Below are positions 1 to 7,745 of a stretch of 39,298 nucleotides of DNA, piece by piece. The notes under the pieces were generated by a model. The model was given only the letters and a program-made list of their open reading frames with translations. It did no database searches and was not told where the DNA came from. Source of the stretch: Verrucomicrobiota bacterium (lineage in GTDB: Bacteria; Verrucomicrobiota; Verrucomicrobiia; Chthoniobacterales; Xiphinematobacteraceae). Both the position numbers and the translations under genes were made by a program. Location of the stretch: assembly GCA_023269545.1 (NCBI GenBank), contig JAHFTB010000023.1, positions 1-39,298 of the forward strand, in the 5' to 3' direction. How positions within the stretch are numbered: position 1 is the first letter of the stretch; every line of letters begins with the position of its first letter.

Positions 1-7
1 GCTTCCC

Positions 8-481
8 ATGTTCCCCGCAGCTCGGCGCATCCCTCTGCCTCCATGGCTTCTTGCCCTGTGGATCATTGTTGCTGCCTGGACGTTCCTACCTGATGCATCG
101 AAAAACTGCACCTGGAAAAAATTTTCCTACAGCCTCGAAACGCACCTGCAAAAAGTCAGGTTAATCTCTGTAAATCAACAGGATAATATCCAATTATTCC
201 TACAAATCGCATCAGACCAAACATATCCGGTGAACTTTTGCGACCCCGATGGAAGACTCGCTACAGGGTTTAATACCGGAGAGCGTTACAACACAGCCTC
301 AAACATTGGTGCAACCGCTGCGCAGATGATGCCAGAGGGACCCGTAATTCAGAATTACATCAATAATTTCAGAGCTACAGGGAATCCTTATAAAGCTGCT
401 TCTGATACTTTGAGAGGAGGACCTACAGAAAACGCTATTTTGAACCTGAATGACGATGCGAGATGTTATGAAGCAGTTTGA
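8..481 (+). CDS. Hypothetical protein with N-terminal hydrophobic segment, possibly 5'-truncated by the window edge
   Basis: I do not recognise this 157-residue product. It has a hydrophobic stretch at about residues 10-27 (rich in Leu, Ile, Ala and Trp) that would suit a signal anchor, followed by a polar region without motifs I know. The reading frame stays open to the left edge, so the first ATG may not be the true start and the gene could extend outside the window. Nothing nearby on the same strand suggests a role. It could also be a chance ORF or a decayed gene in repeat-rich DNA. Confidence 0.3.
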   Translation: MFPAARRIPLPPWLLALWIIVAAWTFLPDASKNCTWKKFSYSLETHLQKVRLISVNQQDNIQLFLQIASDQTYPVNFCDPDGRLATGFNTGERYNTASNIGATAAQMMPEGPVIQNYINNFRATGNPYKAASDTLRGGPTENAILNLNDDARCYEAV

Positions 482-650
482 AAATTGAGATGGCCACAAA
501 AAGTAGATTGGCCACATTGTGATTCAGAAAATATTATTAAGCGTGGTAGAGATAAGACGATGCACATAATATGGCAAGCATTCTTCGAAGCAGAGTAGTA
601 GAGAAAAAAACTGAAGTGAAACTATCTGGAGAAGTATAGCATGAAACGTT

Positions 651-1001
651 TCACGCTTTATGTGCAGATAAATTGAGAAATTTTTTCTCCAAATTCTCCA
701 GTGACTTTAAAATTTCCACAAACTGGTGTCCAAAATCCGTAAAGTGATATTCAACGCGTGGCGGAACTTCCGGAAAGGATTGTTTAGTAAGGACTCCATA
801 TCGGAGGTGAACACGCAAACAATCGGCTAATACCTTAGCTGTTAGTCCCTCCACACTCCGTTCCATCGCACCGGGACGCGTCACGCCCTGGCGCACGAGA
901 TCCAAAATAGTCAAAGACCATTTACAACCGATTACAGTCTCTACCATTCGTCCAACCTGTTGCGGCGGTTTTTTTCGTAAAATTTTTTTCCCGTTTTGCA
1001 T
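651..1001 (-). CDS. HxlR-family winged-helix transcriptional regulator
   Basis: This 116-residue protein has the size and layout of HxlR/YodB-type regulators: a short basic N-terminus, then a winged helix-turn-helix with the family signature around residues 20-75 (GCKWSLTIL, then the R.G....LTAKVL recognition-helix region) and the wing followed by a YHFTDFG-like strand. HxlR proteins are small dimeric repressors or activators, often sensing electrophiles or redox stress and usually controlling a divergent neighbour. ATG at 1001 is taken as the start; a TTG lies one codon upstream. It is transcribed away from the SDR/CMD pair at 1146-2271, so that pair is the likely target. A 12-bp palindrome TGAAACGTTTCA overlaps its stop codon at 642-653. 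Confidence 0.85.
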   Translation of the reverse strand: MQNGKKILRKKPPQQVGRMVETVIGCKWSLTILDLVRQGVTRPGAMERSVEGLTAKVLADCLRVHLRYGVLTKQSFPEVPPRVEYHFTDFGHQFVEILKSLENLEKKFLNLSAHKA

Positions 1002-1022
1002 CAAGAATTCTTACCAAAATGT

Positions 1023-1045
1023 GGGTACCCCACCAATTTGTACCC
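1023..1045. promoter_or_regulatory. Candidate HxlR operator: inverted repeat GGGTAC-N11-GTACCC
   Basis: The divergent intergenic region holds a perfect 6-bp inverted repeat, GGGTAC at 1023-1028 and GTACCC at 1040-1045, with a centre-to-centre distance of 17 bp. It lies just upstream of the regulator start and about 100 bp upstream of the SDR start. Dimeric HxlR proteins bind dyad sites of roughly this size. Assignment to this regulator is inference from position and symmetry. Confidence 0.4.
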
Positions 1046-1145
1046 GCTTGTTGACTGCAAGAATGCATGGAAAGTTGGCAACGTTCCTCTTCGATAAGGA
1101 GATCTTATACGAAGGAGTATCAATCTAATAAAAAATGGTAGTATC

Positions 1146-1937
1146 ATGAATAGTATCAACAAAGAGTTTGAGAACAAAATTGCTCTCATTACAGGTGGCG
1201 GTACGGGGATCGGTAAAGTAACCACAAGAGCTCTTCTAAATCAAGGGGCGAATATTGTTATTAATGGACGTCGCGAAAATACCCTTCAAGCAACAGCACA
1301 AGAATTAGACCCCTCTGGCAAACGCGTTGCCTGGGTTGCCGGAGATGCAGGATTAAAATCCACAGCACAAAAAATCGCCGCAACAGCACAAGAGCGCTTT
1401 GGTGGTGTGGATATCCTGATAAATAACGCGGGAATCTTCAAACCCACACCATTTCTGGAACACACGGAAGCGGATGTGGATGCCTACGTAGGAGTGTCAA
1501 TTAAAGGTCCCTTCTTTATAGCGCAAGCAGTTATTCCTCAAATGATTAAGCGGGGCGGAGGAAGTATTGTGAACGTCGGCTCAATGTGGGCATTAATTGC
1601 GCTAAATGCCACACCATCCAGTGCGTATTCAGCAAGCAAGGCGGCTTTGCACGCGCTCACCCGTAATTTGGCAATTGAGTTTTGTGCAAACAAGATTCGA
1701 GTCAATGCCGTGGCACCCGCCGTAGTCGAAACCCCCGTTTACGACACTTTTCTCACCGCGGAACAACGCGCAGAAATTCTTCCGACATTCAATGAATTTC
1801 ATCCTCTTGGCCGTAATGGCCAGCCCAATGACATCGTCGAATCTATTCTCTTCCTGGCTGGATCTCGAGCGGACTGGATCACCGGTGTAGTACTGCCTGT
1901 GGATGGCGGTGTCACCAGCGGAAGGCATCAATCCTAA
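1146..1937 (+). CDS. SDR-family NAD(P)-dependent oxidoreductase
   Basis: A 263-residue classical short-chain dehydrogenase/reductase. The N-terminal Rossmann fold has the cofactor motif TGGGTGIG (residues 16-23), the NNAG motif is at 93-96, and the catalytic set is Ser146 with Tyr161-x3-Lys165. The C-terminus ends in the usual GVVLPVDGG segment. Such enzymes reduce carbonyls or oxidise alcohols with NAD(P)H; the substrate cannot be read from sequence. It probably forms a two-gene operon with the CMD-family gene 34 bp downstream and is divergent from the HxlR regulator. HxlR-SDR-CMD sets often respond to quinones or aldehydes, which makes detoxification a reasonable but unproven role. An AAGGAG about 30 bp upstream is too distant to be an obvious ribosome site. 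Confidence 0.88.
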   Translation: MNSINKEFENKIALITGGGTGIGKVTTRALLNQGANIVINGRRENTLQATAQELDPSGKRVAWVAGDAGLKSTAQKIAATAQERFGGVDILINNAGIFKPTPFLEHTEADVDAYVGVSIKGPFFIAQAVIPQMIKRGGGSIVNVGSMWALIALNATPSSAYSASKAALHALTRNLAIEFCANKIRVNAVAPAVVETPVYDTFLTAEQRAEILPTFNEFHPLGRNGQPNDIVESILFLAGSRADWITGVVLPVDGGVTSGRHQS

Positions 1938-1971
1938 ATATTTCAAAATTTCACCAATAAAATAACCTATT

Positions 1972-2271
1972 ATGTATCAAAAAAACGCATTATCCCAACT
2001 AGATCAGATCGCAGCACATGCACCAACAGCCATGCAAGCCTTCATCGCATTTGATCAGGCAGCACTCGCCGCGGGAGCATTAGATGTAAAGACCAAGGAA
2101 CTCATCGCACTCGCTGTCGCTCACACCACACAGTGCATCTATTGTATCGACCTTCATAATACCAATGCGCGGAAAAACGGAGCAACTGATGCAGAAATTG
2201 CCGAAGTAATTCTTGTGGCTGCCGCTTTACGAGCAGGTGGCGCTGTGGCTCACGGTACACATTGCTTCTAA
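1972..2271 (+). CDS. Carboxymuconolactone decarboxylase family (AhpD-like) protein
   Basis: A 99-residue single-domain CMD/AhpD-like protein. Residues 43-62 carry the family's active-site pattern: Glu43, His51, then Cys55-x2-Cys58-x3-His62 (QCIYCIDLH), as in AhpD-type disulfide reductases rather than in the decarboxylase itself, which lacks the CxxC. The rest is helical. In this family the CxxC dithiol takes part in peroxide or alkyl-radical defence with a thiol partner. It follows the SDR gene at 34 bp and probably shares its promoter and HxlR control. Confidence 0.85.
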   Translation: MYQKNALSQLDQIAAHAPTAMQAFIAFDQAALAAGALDVKTKELIALAVAHTTQCIYCIDLHNTNARKNGATDAEIAEVILVAAALRAGGAVAHGTHCF

Positions 2272-2293
2272 GTAGTTTATATTCTTTAAAATT

Positions 2294-3019
2294 ATGAATA
2301 ATAATATATCCATAGGTTCTAGCACCCCACAAATTCCGTCAATCGAGCAGCGCTCGCTCTCTACCCGTACCATCGATGAAGGTAATCGAGTGGTTACCGA
2401 AACATGCGAGGCAGTCCATTCGGAGCCTCAAGAAAGAAGTTCTAATATTCAGGGGAATTCTCGAATCGCAGATCGCTTGACTACTTCGAGCCAATGTTCA
2501 TGGCAAATACGTTATAAAACCTCAGAAGAGATCGGGCGAGATTTGCGGAAGGCTATACAGGAAGGCGATGTTGATGCGATCAAGCGCCTCCTCCCAGGAA
2601 GCATAGTGCGTTTCACCGGGATGTTAGATTCTCAAGGCAACACTCCCATGCATGCAGCCGTAGAGAAAGGTAACAAGGACATAGTAGAACTGTTCTTGAA
2701 AAAACGTGCTGGTATTAGCACTCCAAATTTACAGGGACTCACCCCAGCACATGTGGCCATAGAAAAAGGTAACACTGAGATCGCAAAACTTATCATAAGT
2801 TACACGCTCAATGTCAATGTCGAAGATTCTCAAGGGAACACCCTATTACATTTGGCTGCAGCAAACGGTAATGAGGAAATAGTAACCATTCTTCTCAATC
2901 ATAGACTAATTAACATTAATGCCAAAAATTCTCAAGGGCGTAGCCCATTAGATTTATCAGCAGGTAAAGAGAACATAACAAATCTTCTTAGAGCAAGGGG
3001 CGCCGCTGCCGCCGCTTAA
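2294..3019 (+). CDS. Ankyrin-repeat protein, candidate host-interaction protein
   Basis: 241 residues. The first 75 or so are polar and low in predicted structure (Ser/Thr/Glu/Arg-rich). Residues 80-111 look like a degenerate capping repeat, followed by ankyrin repeats at about 112-145, 146-179 and 180-213 and a partial repeat at 214-236, each with G(N/L)TP(x)H(x)A and GN..IV..L consensus positions. The chain ends in a short alanine run. No signal peptide or membrane segment is visible. Ankyrin repeats are protein-binding scaffolds; in symbionts and intracellular pathogens they are often secreted effectors, but they also occur in free-living bacteria. It starts 22 bp after the CMD gene, so co-transcription is possible, though the content looks unrelated. 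A strong hairpin lies 48 bp downstream. Confidence 0.8.
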   Translation: MNNNISIGSSTPQIPSIEQRSLSTRTIDEGNRVVTETCEAVHSEPQERSSNIQGNSRIADRLTTSSQCSWQIRYKTSEEIGRDLRKAIQEGDVDAIKRLLPGSIVRFTGMLDSQGNTPMHAAVEKGNKDIVELFLKKRAGISTPNLQGLTPAHVAIEKGNTEIAKLIISYTLNVNVEDSQGNTLLHLAAANGNEEIVTILLNHRLININAKNSQGRSPLDLSAGKENITNLLRARGAAAAA

Positions 3020-3066
3020 AAGTGTTCTTACTGATGGCAAAATCGTAGTTTTCTAATCAGAACAGT

Positions 3067-3094
3067 GAGAATGGAGGGCTCGCCCTCCATTCTC
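3067..3094 (+). terminator. Perfect 13-bp hairpin downstream of the ankyrin gene
   Basis: GAGAATGGAGGGC (3067-3079) is followed after two bases by its exact reverse complement (3082-3094). The position just after an isolated gene fits a transcription-ending or transcript-stabilising hairpin. There is no T-tract immediately after it, so it is not a canonical intrinsic terminator. Confidence 0.5.
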
Positions 3095-3349
3095 GACGGA
3101 TGCTCAAAGAAAAAATTTCTGTTAAAACTGATACGCTATTTTTTCCCAACCAGGAAGCTTATTTGAAAGGTACTTGATATATCCTCGCTCGATAGAAAGT
3201 AATAGCCGACGCTTTTGCCACTATTATCCAACACAGTAGGGTGTTGGCATTCTAGCCCTGTATTTCAGTGGTTTGGCCATCTTGGAGATCAGGCATAAGT
3301 GAGAATTGGTGTGAAGTTGACACAATTACCCGATATCCGTGGCAAGAGC
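3095..3349. other. Intergenic DNA with no recognisable gene
   Basis: With the preceding hairpin, this leaves about 330 bp without a gene between the ankyrin gene and the IS66 remnant. I see no coding frame with recognisable content, no tRNA, and no repeat matching the other families in the window. Confidence 0.5.
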
Positions 3350-3407
3350 GTAAGCGTTCAGGGAAGGCCAACTATGAAAAGGAGGGATAGGATGGGAAAA
3401 TAGAGGG

Positions 3408-3776
3408 ATGATCAACATAGGGAAAGCAACAACGAAAGTGCACGTGGAGGTAGGAGCAACAGATTTAAGAAAAGGGTTTGAAGGGTTACAGGGAGAGATA
3501 CGAAATCGAAAGGGGATGGATCCGAGCAGTGGGCATCTCTTCGTATTTTCAAACAGAGGAAAAAGTCGGATAAAGATACTCTATTTTGACGGGAGTGGGA
3601 TGTGGGTATCGAGCAAGAGACTGGAGAAAGGGCGGTTCGACTGGCCAGAAGCGATAGAAGCAGAGGCCAAAATCCTAATGAACCTCACAGAACTTCTAGC
3701 CCTGGTAGATGGACTACAACTGCACCAAACGCGAGCCAAAGCATGGTGGAGGAAAAAAGTATCGGAAGCAGCATAA
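3408..3776 (+). CDS. tnpB: IS66-family accessory protein TnpB (IS66 Orf2-like)
   Basis: 122 residues, full length for the family. Recognisable blocks are the DLRKGFEGL segment near the N-terminus, GHLFVFSNRG...KILYFDGSGMW in the middle and a KRLEKGRFDWP block, all characteristic of IS66 Orf2/TnpB. Its biochemical role is not established; it is needed for efficient IS66 transposition together with TnpA and TnpC. AGAGGG just upstream of the ATG can act as ribosome site. The frame is intact although the adjacent transposase is not, so it is probably a functionless leftover unless a complete copy elsewhere uses it. Confidence 0.85.
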   Translation: MINIGKATTKVHVEVGATDLRKGFEGLQGEIRNRKGMDPSSGHLFVFSNRGKSRIKILYFDGSGMWVSSKRLEKGRFDWPEAIEAEAKILMNLTELLALVDGLQLHQTRAKAWWRKKVSEAA

Positions 3777-3827
3777 GCATTTGAAAAACAGAATAGAATG
3801 CCTGACATTACCGCCACTTAACCATGA

Positions 3828-4601
3828 GTACAGAGCGAGAAAACCATTGGGAGCAACCACACAGCATTTGCCTTTCAATACAGTCAACCAGGAGGCCCCG
3901 TAGTCTTTGATTTTCAGATGAGCCGAGGGAGAGAAGGACCAAAGAACTTTCTTCAAAACTATGGAGGAATATTGCAAAGCGACGGATTTAGCGGCTACGA
4001 AAAAATAGGAACCCCACAACTGATCCGAGCTGGATGCATGGCTCATGCACGGAGAAAATTTACCGACCTGCTCAAAATAGATCCAAAAAATAAAGAAGCA
4101 CAAAAAGTACTTCAGCAAATAGCCAAACTTTACGAAATAGAAGCAAAAGCCAGAGAAGAAAAATACAGCCCGCAGCAACGCCAACAACAGCGTCAAACAC
4201 AAAGCCTTCCCCTGATGGAAGAACTAAAAAAGCAACTCATAGAAATCAGGGAGCGAGAACTACCAGCAAACATGCTCGCCAAAGCCTGCAACTATGCCCT
4301 TAACCAGTGGGAAAAACTCACCACCTTCCTAGATCACGGCATAGTCAAAATAGATCAGAATCTTTGCGAAAACGGAATGAGACCTCTGGCATTAGGAAGA
4401 AAAAATTGGCTTCACATAGGCAGCGAAAAAGCTGGCCCAAAAATCGCCGCCATCCTCTCCATATTCGAGACCTGCAAACGTCTCAAAATCAATATCCGTG
4501 ACTACCTCAACGAGGTTCTTCCTAAACTAGGAAAGTGGATCAGACCGAATGTTGCTGAACTTACGCCGGATCGCTGCTTTGCTTCCAAAACTGCCCTTTG
4601 A
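3828..4601 (+). pseudogene. tnpC: IS66 transposase TnpC, N-terminal half deleted
   Basis: The frame is open from 3828, and the translation upstream of the ATG at 3918 already matches IS66 TnpC (a VVFDF segment preceding SRGREGP). Downstream come LQSDGFSGY with the second catalytic Asp, the HARRKF block, and ENGMRPLALGRKNWL with the catalytic Glu. The product would be about 257 residues against roughly 500 for an intact TnpC. The zinc-binding N-terminal region and first catalytic Asp are missing, and there is a TGA at 3825-3827. A large deletion between 3777 and 3830 removed them. It cannot be an active transposase. Confidence 0.85.
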
Positions 4602-4640
4602 TTTTTCCAGTCAATCTTTTTCCTCCATGTCTTTGCTCGG

Positions 4641-4928
4641 ACGGATACATATGAACTTCCTCCGGACCAGTTTCTCCGTGCTATTTGGGGGCATTGGCAG
4701 GTTGAAAATACGCTACATCATGTGAAAGATCGAAGTTGGTATGAGGACAAAATGTATAGTAAATCTGCCACGCAGGGCTGGATTTTAGGAAAACTCAGGA
4801 ATCAAGCTTTAAACATTGTCAGGACATTAGCTCATAAACTTGCTTGGAATGATCGCAGCATGCCAATATGCTGTGCTCAGTTATTGAGTCAGCCCAAACA
4901 AACTTTTGCTCTTATGTGTAATTTATAA
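4641..4928 (+). pseudogene. ISAs1-family transposase, C-terminal fragment
   Basis: The frame through 4641-4928 reads a typical ISAs1 DDE transposase end: RAIWGHWQVENTLHHVKDRS with the catalytic Glu in the HW.(V/I)EN motif, followed by WYEDKMYSKSA and a helical GKLRNQALNIVR segment. The complete protein is about 370-400 residues, so only the last quarter remains. There is no start codon in a sensible place and no upstream half. It begins about 40 bp after the IS66 relic, so the two dead elements abut; either the IS66 copy inserted into or a deletion joined the two. Confidence 0.8.
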
Positions 4929-5056
4929 AATGACTTTGCAGGCGTCCTGAGCTTGGGGAGGTGAGTCTATGTCTCAATATTTCATTTCTTATCGTTGCCA
5001 ATCCGCAAGAACTTCTTCCAGAAATTTTTGCATCTCGGAGACATATTGATTCACAT

Positions 5057-5079
5057 CAAAAAGCCTTCCCATCAGGCTT
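5057..5079 (-). terminator. Intrinsic terminator of rplU-rpmA overlapping the rpmA stop codon
   Basis: On the minus strand AAGCCT pairs with AGGCTT across a 7-base loop and runs into TTTTT. The rpmA stop codon TGA (5072-5074) lies at the edge of the loop, so the terminator begins inside the coding sequence. Confidence 0.7.
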
Positions 5080-5320
5080 CTACTTCAACGTTTACCCGGC
5101 GTCCTCCGGCATCAAAGAAAACTTTTCCGAGAGAATATGCATAAATCGTATAGTCCCGACCCAATCCGACATTCAGTCCCGGAAGAAATTTAGTGCCTCG
5201 TTGGCGAATAATAATACTGCCAGGTTGGACCACTTCGCCTCCAAACTTCTTTACTCCCAGTCGTTTGCCTTTGCTATCACGACCGTTCTTAACGCTTCCT
5301 TGTCCTTTTTTATGAGCCAT
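5072..5320 (-). CDS. rpmA: 50S ribosomal protein L27
   Basis: 82 residues, normal L27 length. The N-terminus [16 protein letters not shown] matches the flexible L27 tail that reaches the peptidyl-transferase centre, without the extra cleaved leader seen in Firmicutes. The core [21 protein letters not shown] and the GRDYTIYAY segment follow. It lies 12 bp behind rplU in the usual rplU-rpmA pair. Here obg/cgtA, often third, is absent, and a terminator closes the operon at the stop codon. Confidence 0.97.
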   Translation of the reverse strand: MAHKKGQGSVKNGRDSKGKRLGVKKFGGEVVQPGSIIIRQRGTKFLPGLNVGLGRDYTIYAYSLGKVFFDAGGRRVNVEVEA

Positions 5321-5332
5321 GGAAAATAAATC

Positions 5333-5650
5333 TTATTGGTTAATAATTTCAGTAATTTTAAGGCGGGTGAGCCTACGACGGTGCCCTACTGTGCGGTGAT
5401 ATCCCTTACGGCGTTTAAATTTAAAAGCGATTACCTTATCATCCTTACGTTGCTCCACCACATCAGCTTTAATTGAAGCACCGGCAAGCACCGGCGTTCC
5501 GATAGAGGTATTTTCCCCTTCTGAGACTAAAAGAACTTCATTGAATACGGTTTGAGTGCCGGCTTCTACATCGAGTAGCTCCACATCAATGATATCCCCT
5601 GGGAAAACACGATATTGCTTACCGCCCGTTTGAAAAATTGCGTATGCCAT
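5333..5650 (-). CDS. rplU: 50S ribosomal protein L21
   Basis: 105 residues, matching L21 throughout: MAYAIFQTGGKQYRV at the start, an acidic middle, and the RNA-binding KFKRRKGYHRTVGHRR block near the C-terminus. L21 binds 23S rRNA domain I next to L20. First gene of the rplU-rpmA operon. I see no purine-rich ribosome site in front of the ATG, where the complement reads pyrimidine-rich. Confidence 0.97.
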   Translation of the reverse strand: MAYAIFQTGGKQYRVFPGDIIDVELLDVEAGTQTVFNEVLLVSEGENTSIGTPVLAGASIKADVVEQRKDDKVIAFKFKRRKGYHRTVGHRRRLTRLKITEIINQ

Positions 5651-5778
5651 AAATCACACGCCAGGAGGATCTACCCCCGGCGAAACGGAATATCATGAAC
5701 TATTTTAACAAATCTTCAAGAGAAATTTTCGACTTGCGGAAGATAGAGGAATCGTCAAGGTTGTCACATCCATCTTTC

Positions 5779-5862
5779 GCTCGGGTGGTGAAATGGCAGA
5801 CACATACGTTTGAGGGGCGTATGCCGCAAGGCGTGCGGGTTCAAGTCCCGCCCCGAGCACCA
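5779..5862 (+). tRNA. tRNA-Leu (anticodon GAG)
   Basis: Folds as a class II tRNA of 84 nt: acceptor stem GCTCGGG/CCCGAGC, D-arm, anticodon stem TACGT/GCGTA with loop TTGAGGG giving anticodon GAG, a long variable arm closed by GCC/GGC, T-arm GCGGG/CCCGC with loop TTCAAGT, discriminator A and an encoded CCA end. The long variable arm and A73 identify leucine. It reads CUC and CUU codons. It is divergent from rplU, about 130 bp away. Confidence 0.95.
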
Positions 5863-6215
5863 CTATCTGGGATTTAGTACTTTTAATGCTTCAATAGCGA
5901 AGCCAGTATAAAATGAGCATAGCCCCACTTTTCTCTTTCCTTTCCCGCTCTCCTTGTCGAAGAGCCATTGTTTCTGTCATGTCTTCCTCCCTCCAAGCGA
6001 TTTTCCTCTCGGAAAACTCCGTGTTCGTAGAAAGGTCCAACTTCAGGGCTATGGAACTTGAAAAGACTTTGGAATCATTTAATATGCTAGTGTGGGCTGC
6101 CAAACAGATTGGATCTTTATAAAAGATATGGCAAAAGATATGAATCAGAGCCTCCTGAGTGATGAAACTTACGGAAATAGAACGTAAAAACTGGAGAATT
6201 TCAGGAGTAAATAAA
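5863..6215. other. Intergenic DNA with no confident gene
   Basis: About 350 bp between tRNA-Leu and the hisC leader. Two overlapping short frames on opposite strands (5891-6103 and 5913-6122) have no recognisable content. No tRNA-derived duplication or integrase was seen next to the tRNA, so there is no sign of an integrated island here. Confidence 0.5.
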
Positions 6216-6251
6216 ATGCAGTCTGTTCGACGGATTACACTAGTTTATTAA
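6216..6251 (+). CDS. Possible 11-codon leader peptide ahead of hisC
   Basis: A good ribosome site AGGAG (6203-6207) stands 8 bases before an ATG that opens an 11-codon frame, MQSVRRITLVY, whose TAA ends 4 bases before the hisC ATG. hisC itself has no visible Shine-Dalgarno sequence. The arrangement would suit translation reinitiation at hisC. It contains no histidine, so it is not a classical his attenuator peptide. This is inference from position only. Confidence 0.35.
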   Translation: MQSVRRITLVY

Positions 6252-6255
6252 TTTT

Positions 6256-7350
6256 ATGTGGAAATCCGCACACCATTATATTTCGAATTTAGTGACTTAT
6301 GAACCAGGAAAACCGGTGGAAGAACTGGCTCGGGAAATGGGCCTGGCTCCCGAACAAATCCTGAAACTCGCTTCTAATGAAAACCCTTTAGGCCCCTCTC
6401 CGAAGGCTTTGCAAGCCATGAGGAAAGCTTTGGAAAGAGCTCATTATTACCCTGATGGAGGAGGATACTTCCTTAGAGAAGCTATTGCCGACAAACATAG
6501 CCTAGCCCGCGAAAACGTCGTTTTAGGAAATGGATCGAACGAAATTATCGAATTGATCAGTCACGCTTTTTTACGCTCAGGCAATGAAGTCATTACCGCA
6601 CAATATACTTTTACTGTCTATACGATTATAGCTCAGCTATTTGGAGCAAAAACAGTAAAAGCAAAGGACTCTGATTATTCGCATGACTTAAAAGCCATGC
6701 TGGAAGCGATCACTCCACAAACCAGACAAATTTTCATCGCCAATCCGAATAATCCCACAGGAACTATCATTACCCAGGAGCAGCTTGATTTTTTTATGAG
6801 TCAGGTTCCCGACCATGTACTCATTGTTTTCGATGAGGCCTATTATGAATTCCAGGATCACCCTATCGATGTGCTCCGCTACATCCGTGAAAACAGAAAT
6901 GTAGTAATTATGCGCACCTTCTCGAAGGCACAAGGATTAGCCAATCTTCGAATTGGCTATGGCCTGGCTCCCGCTCCGCTTGCCGAAATTCTTCAAAAAA
7001 TCCGACAACCATTTAACGCAAATGGCATTGCTCAAGCGGGCGCTTTGGCCGCCTTACAAGATGAAGAACATGTGCAGGCCACCCGTGAAATGACTCGCGT
7101 AGGGCGCATGTATTTACAGGAACAATTCGCGGCACTCGACATGGAATATGTGCCAAGCCATGCAAATTTCGTTCTGACTCGCACCACGGATGGAGATGCT
7201 ACCTTTCAAGCCTTGCTTCAACGCGGTATTATTATACGAGCCATGCGAAGCTATGGATTACCCGAATGGATTCGCGTATCAGTTGGCACTCCCGATCAAA
7301 ATGAACGTCTGATCGCCGAGCTAAAAAAGATTCTGTCTGTCAGTCGATAG
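6256..7350 (+). CDS. hisC: Histidinol-phosphate aminotransferase
   Basis: 364 residues, class I/II fold PLP aminotransferase of the HisC branch, which transfers the amino group of glutamate to imidazole-acetol phosphate in histidine synthesis. Visible landmarks: LASNENPLGPSP (38-49), GNGSNEII (91-98), the NPNNPTGT block (163-170), FDEAYYEF (192-199) with the PLP-nitrogen Asp193, RTFSKAQGLANLRIGYG (220-236) with Schiff-base Lys224 and phosphate-binding Arg232. No other his gene is nearby. HisC-like enzymes can also serve in tyrosine or phenylalanine synthesis. The gene lacks its own ribosome site; see the leader frame immediately upstream. Confidence 0.92.
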   Translation: MWKSAHHYISNLVTYEPGKPVEELAREMGLAPEQILKLASNENPLGPSPKALQAMRKALERAHYYPDGGGYFLREAIADKHSLARENVVLGNGSNEIIELISHAFLRSGNEVITAQYTFTVYTIIAQLFGAKTVKAKDSDYSHDLKAMLEAITPQTRQIFIANPNNPTGTIITQEQLDFFMSQVPDHVLIVFDEAYYEFQDHPIDVLRYIRENRNVVIMRTFSKAQGLANLRIGYGLAPAPLAEILQKIRQPFNANGIAQAGALAALQDEEHVQATREMTRVGRMYLQEQFAALDMEYVPSHANFVLTRTTDGDATFQALLQRGIIIRAMRSYGLPEWIRVSVGTPDQNERLIAELKKILSVSR

Positions 7351-7368
7351 TAAGAAGAAATAAATGGC

Positions 7369-7465
7369 ATCTGGAGCTTGTCCGGAAAACGCCAAATTTG
7401 CTCGAAAAAGTGATCTGACTCTGTGGGATCCCCATATTTTTATCTACCGATTCGGTTGTTTTTCG
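7369..7465 (+). repeat. Repeat R2, copy 1 (97 bp, downstream of hisC)
   Basis: A 97-bp segment that recurs at 10101-10197 with about ten differences, in the same orientation. It starts 18 bp after the hisC stop and contains GGGATCCC and CAAATTTG palindromes. Its complement has a mostly open frame in both copies (RKTTES.DK.MGIPQSQI), so it could be a scrap of an old mobile-element gene or a small non-coding repeat. No clear terminal repeats or target duplication are seen. Confidence 0.75.
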
Positions 7466-7657
7466 ACCACACTAAAATTATAATCACCTCATTTTGAAAA
7501 AATGGCGTTTCCCCATTATTTTCGCAAAACTTTTTGCCTCTGGATTCAGCTGCATTGCTGCTTCTAGGTTTTCAGGACGGGCTCTGAGCATCATGCCCGA
7601 ATTAACAAGCCTCCTGCCCTCATGTTCGGAGCAGTTAATGCCCTAAATTCTTAAGAA
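7466..7657. other. Spacer between R2 and R1
   Basis: Completes the roughly 395-bp gene-free stretch between hisC and the HAD gene. No gene is recognised. ATGGCGTTTCCCC at about 7501-7513 is an imperfect inverse of GGAAAACGCCA inside R2, so R2 and this spacer may belong to one older, decayed element. Confidence 0.4.
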
Positions 7658-7738
7658 GTGATATGACGCAAAAAAGGGAAACCTTGTAAGCTAAAATGGT
7701 TTTTTTGCTCCCAGAGCTCCTCAAAATGCGTCACGTCG
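7658..7738 (-). repeat. MITE-like repeat R1, copy A (81 bp)
   Basis: Matches copies B (10305-10386) and C (24852-24929) when read on the minus strand. Near-terminal inverted repeats read CGACGTGACGCA at one end and GTGATATGACGCA at the other. Flanking TTAAGAA (7651-7657) and TTAATAA (7739-7745) look like a slightly diverged target duplication. The right flank ends at the stop codon of the HAD gene (7746), so the element sits directly at the end of that gene. Confidence 0.8.
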
Positions 7739-7745
7739 TTAATAA

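Larger units (their letters stand above)
3350..4601 (+). mobile_element. IS66-family element, internally deleted
   Basis: The left boundary is placed at GTAAGCG (3350-3356), the sort of terminal sequence IS66 elements carry. A complete tnpB (3408-3776) and only the C-terminal part of the large transposase tnpC (3828-4601) follow. The tnpA-like first ORF typical of IS66 is absent; just 58 bp separate the end from tnpB. I could not find a matching CGCTTAC right end, so the right boundary is simply the end of the transposase frame. The element cannot encode its own transposase and is a relic. Confidence 0.7.

Noticed and set aside
1021..1145. Clear sigma-70 promoter for the SDR gene
   Set aside because: TTGACT and TTGGCA hexamers are present but no suitable -10 lies 16-18 bp downstream of either; not listed as a promoter.
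5891..6122. Two overlapping ~70-residue frames between tRNA-Leu and hisC
   Set aside because: They are antisense to each other, show no recognisable motif, and have no supporting ribosome site or neighbour; listed only as intergenic DNA.
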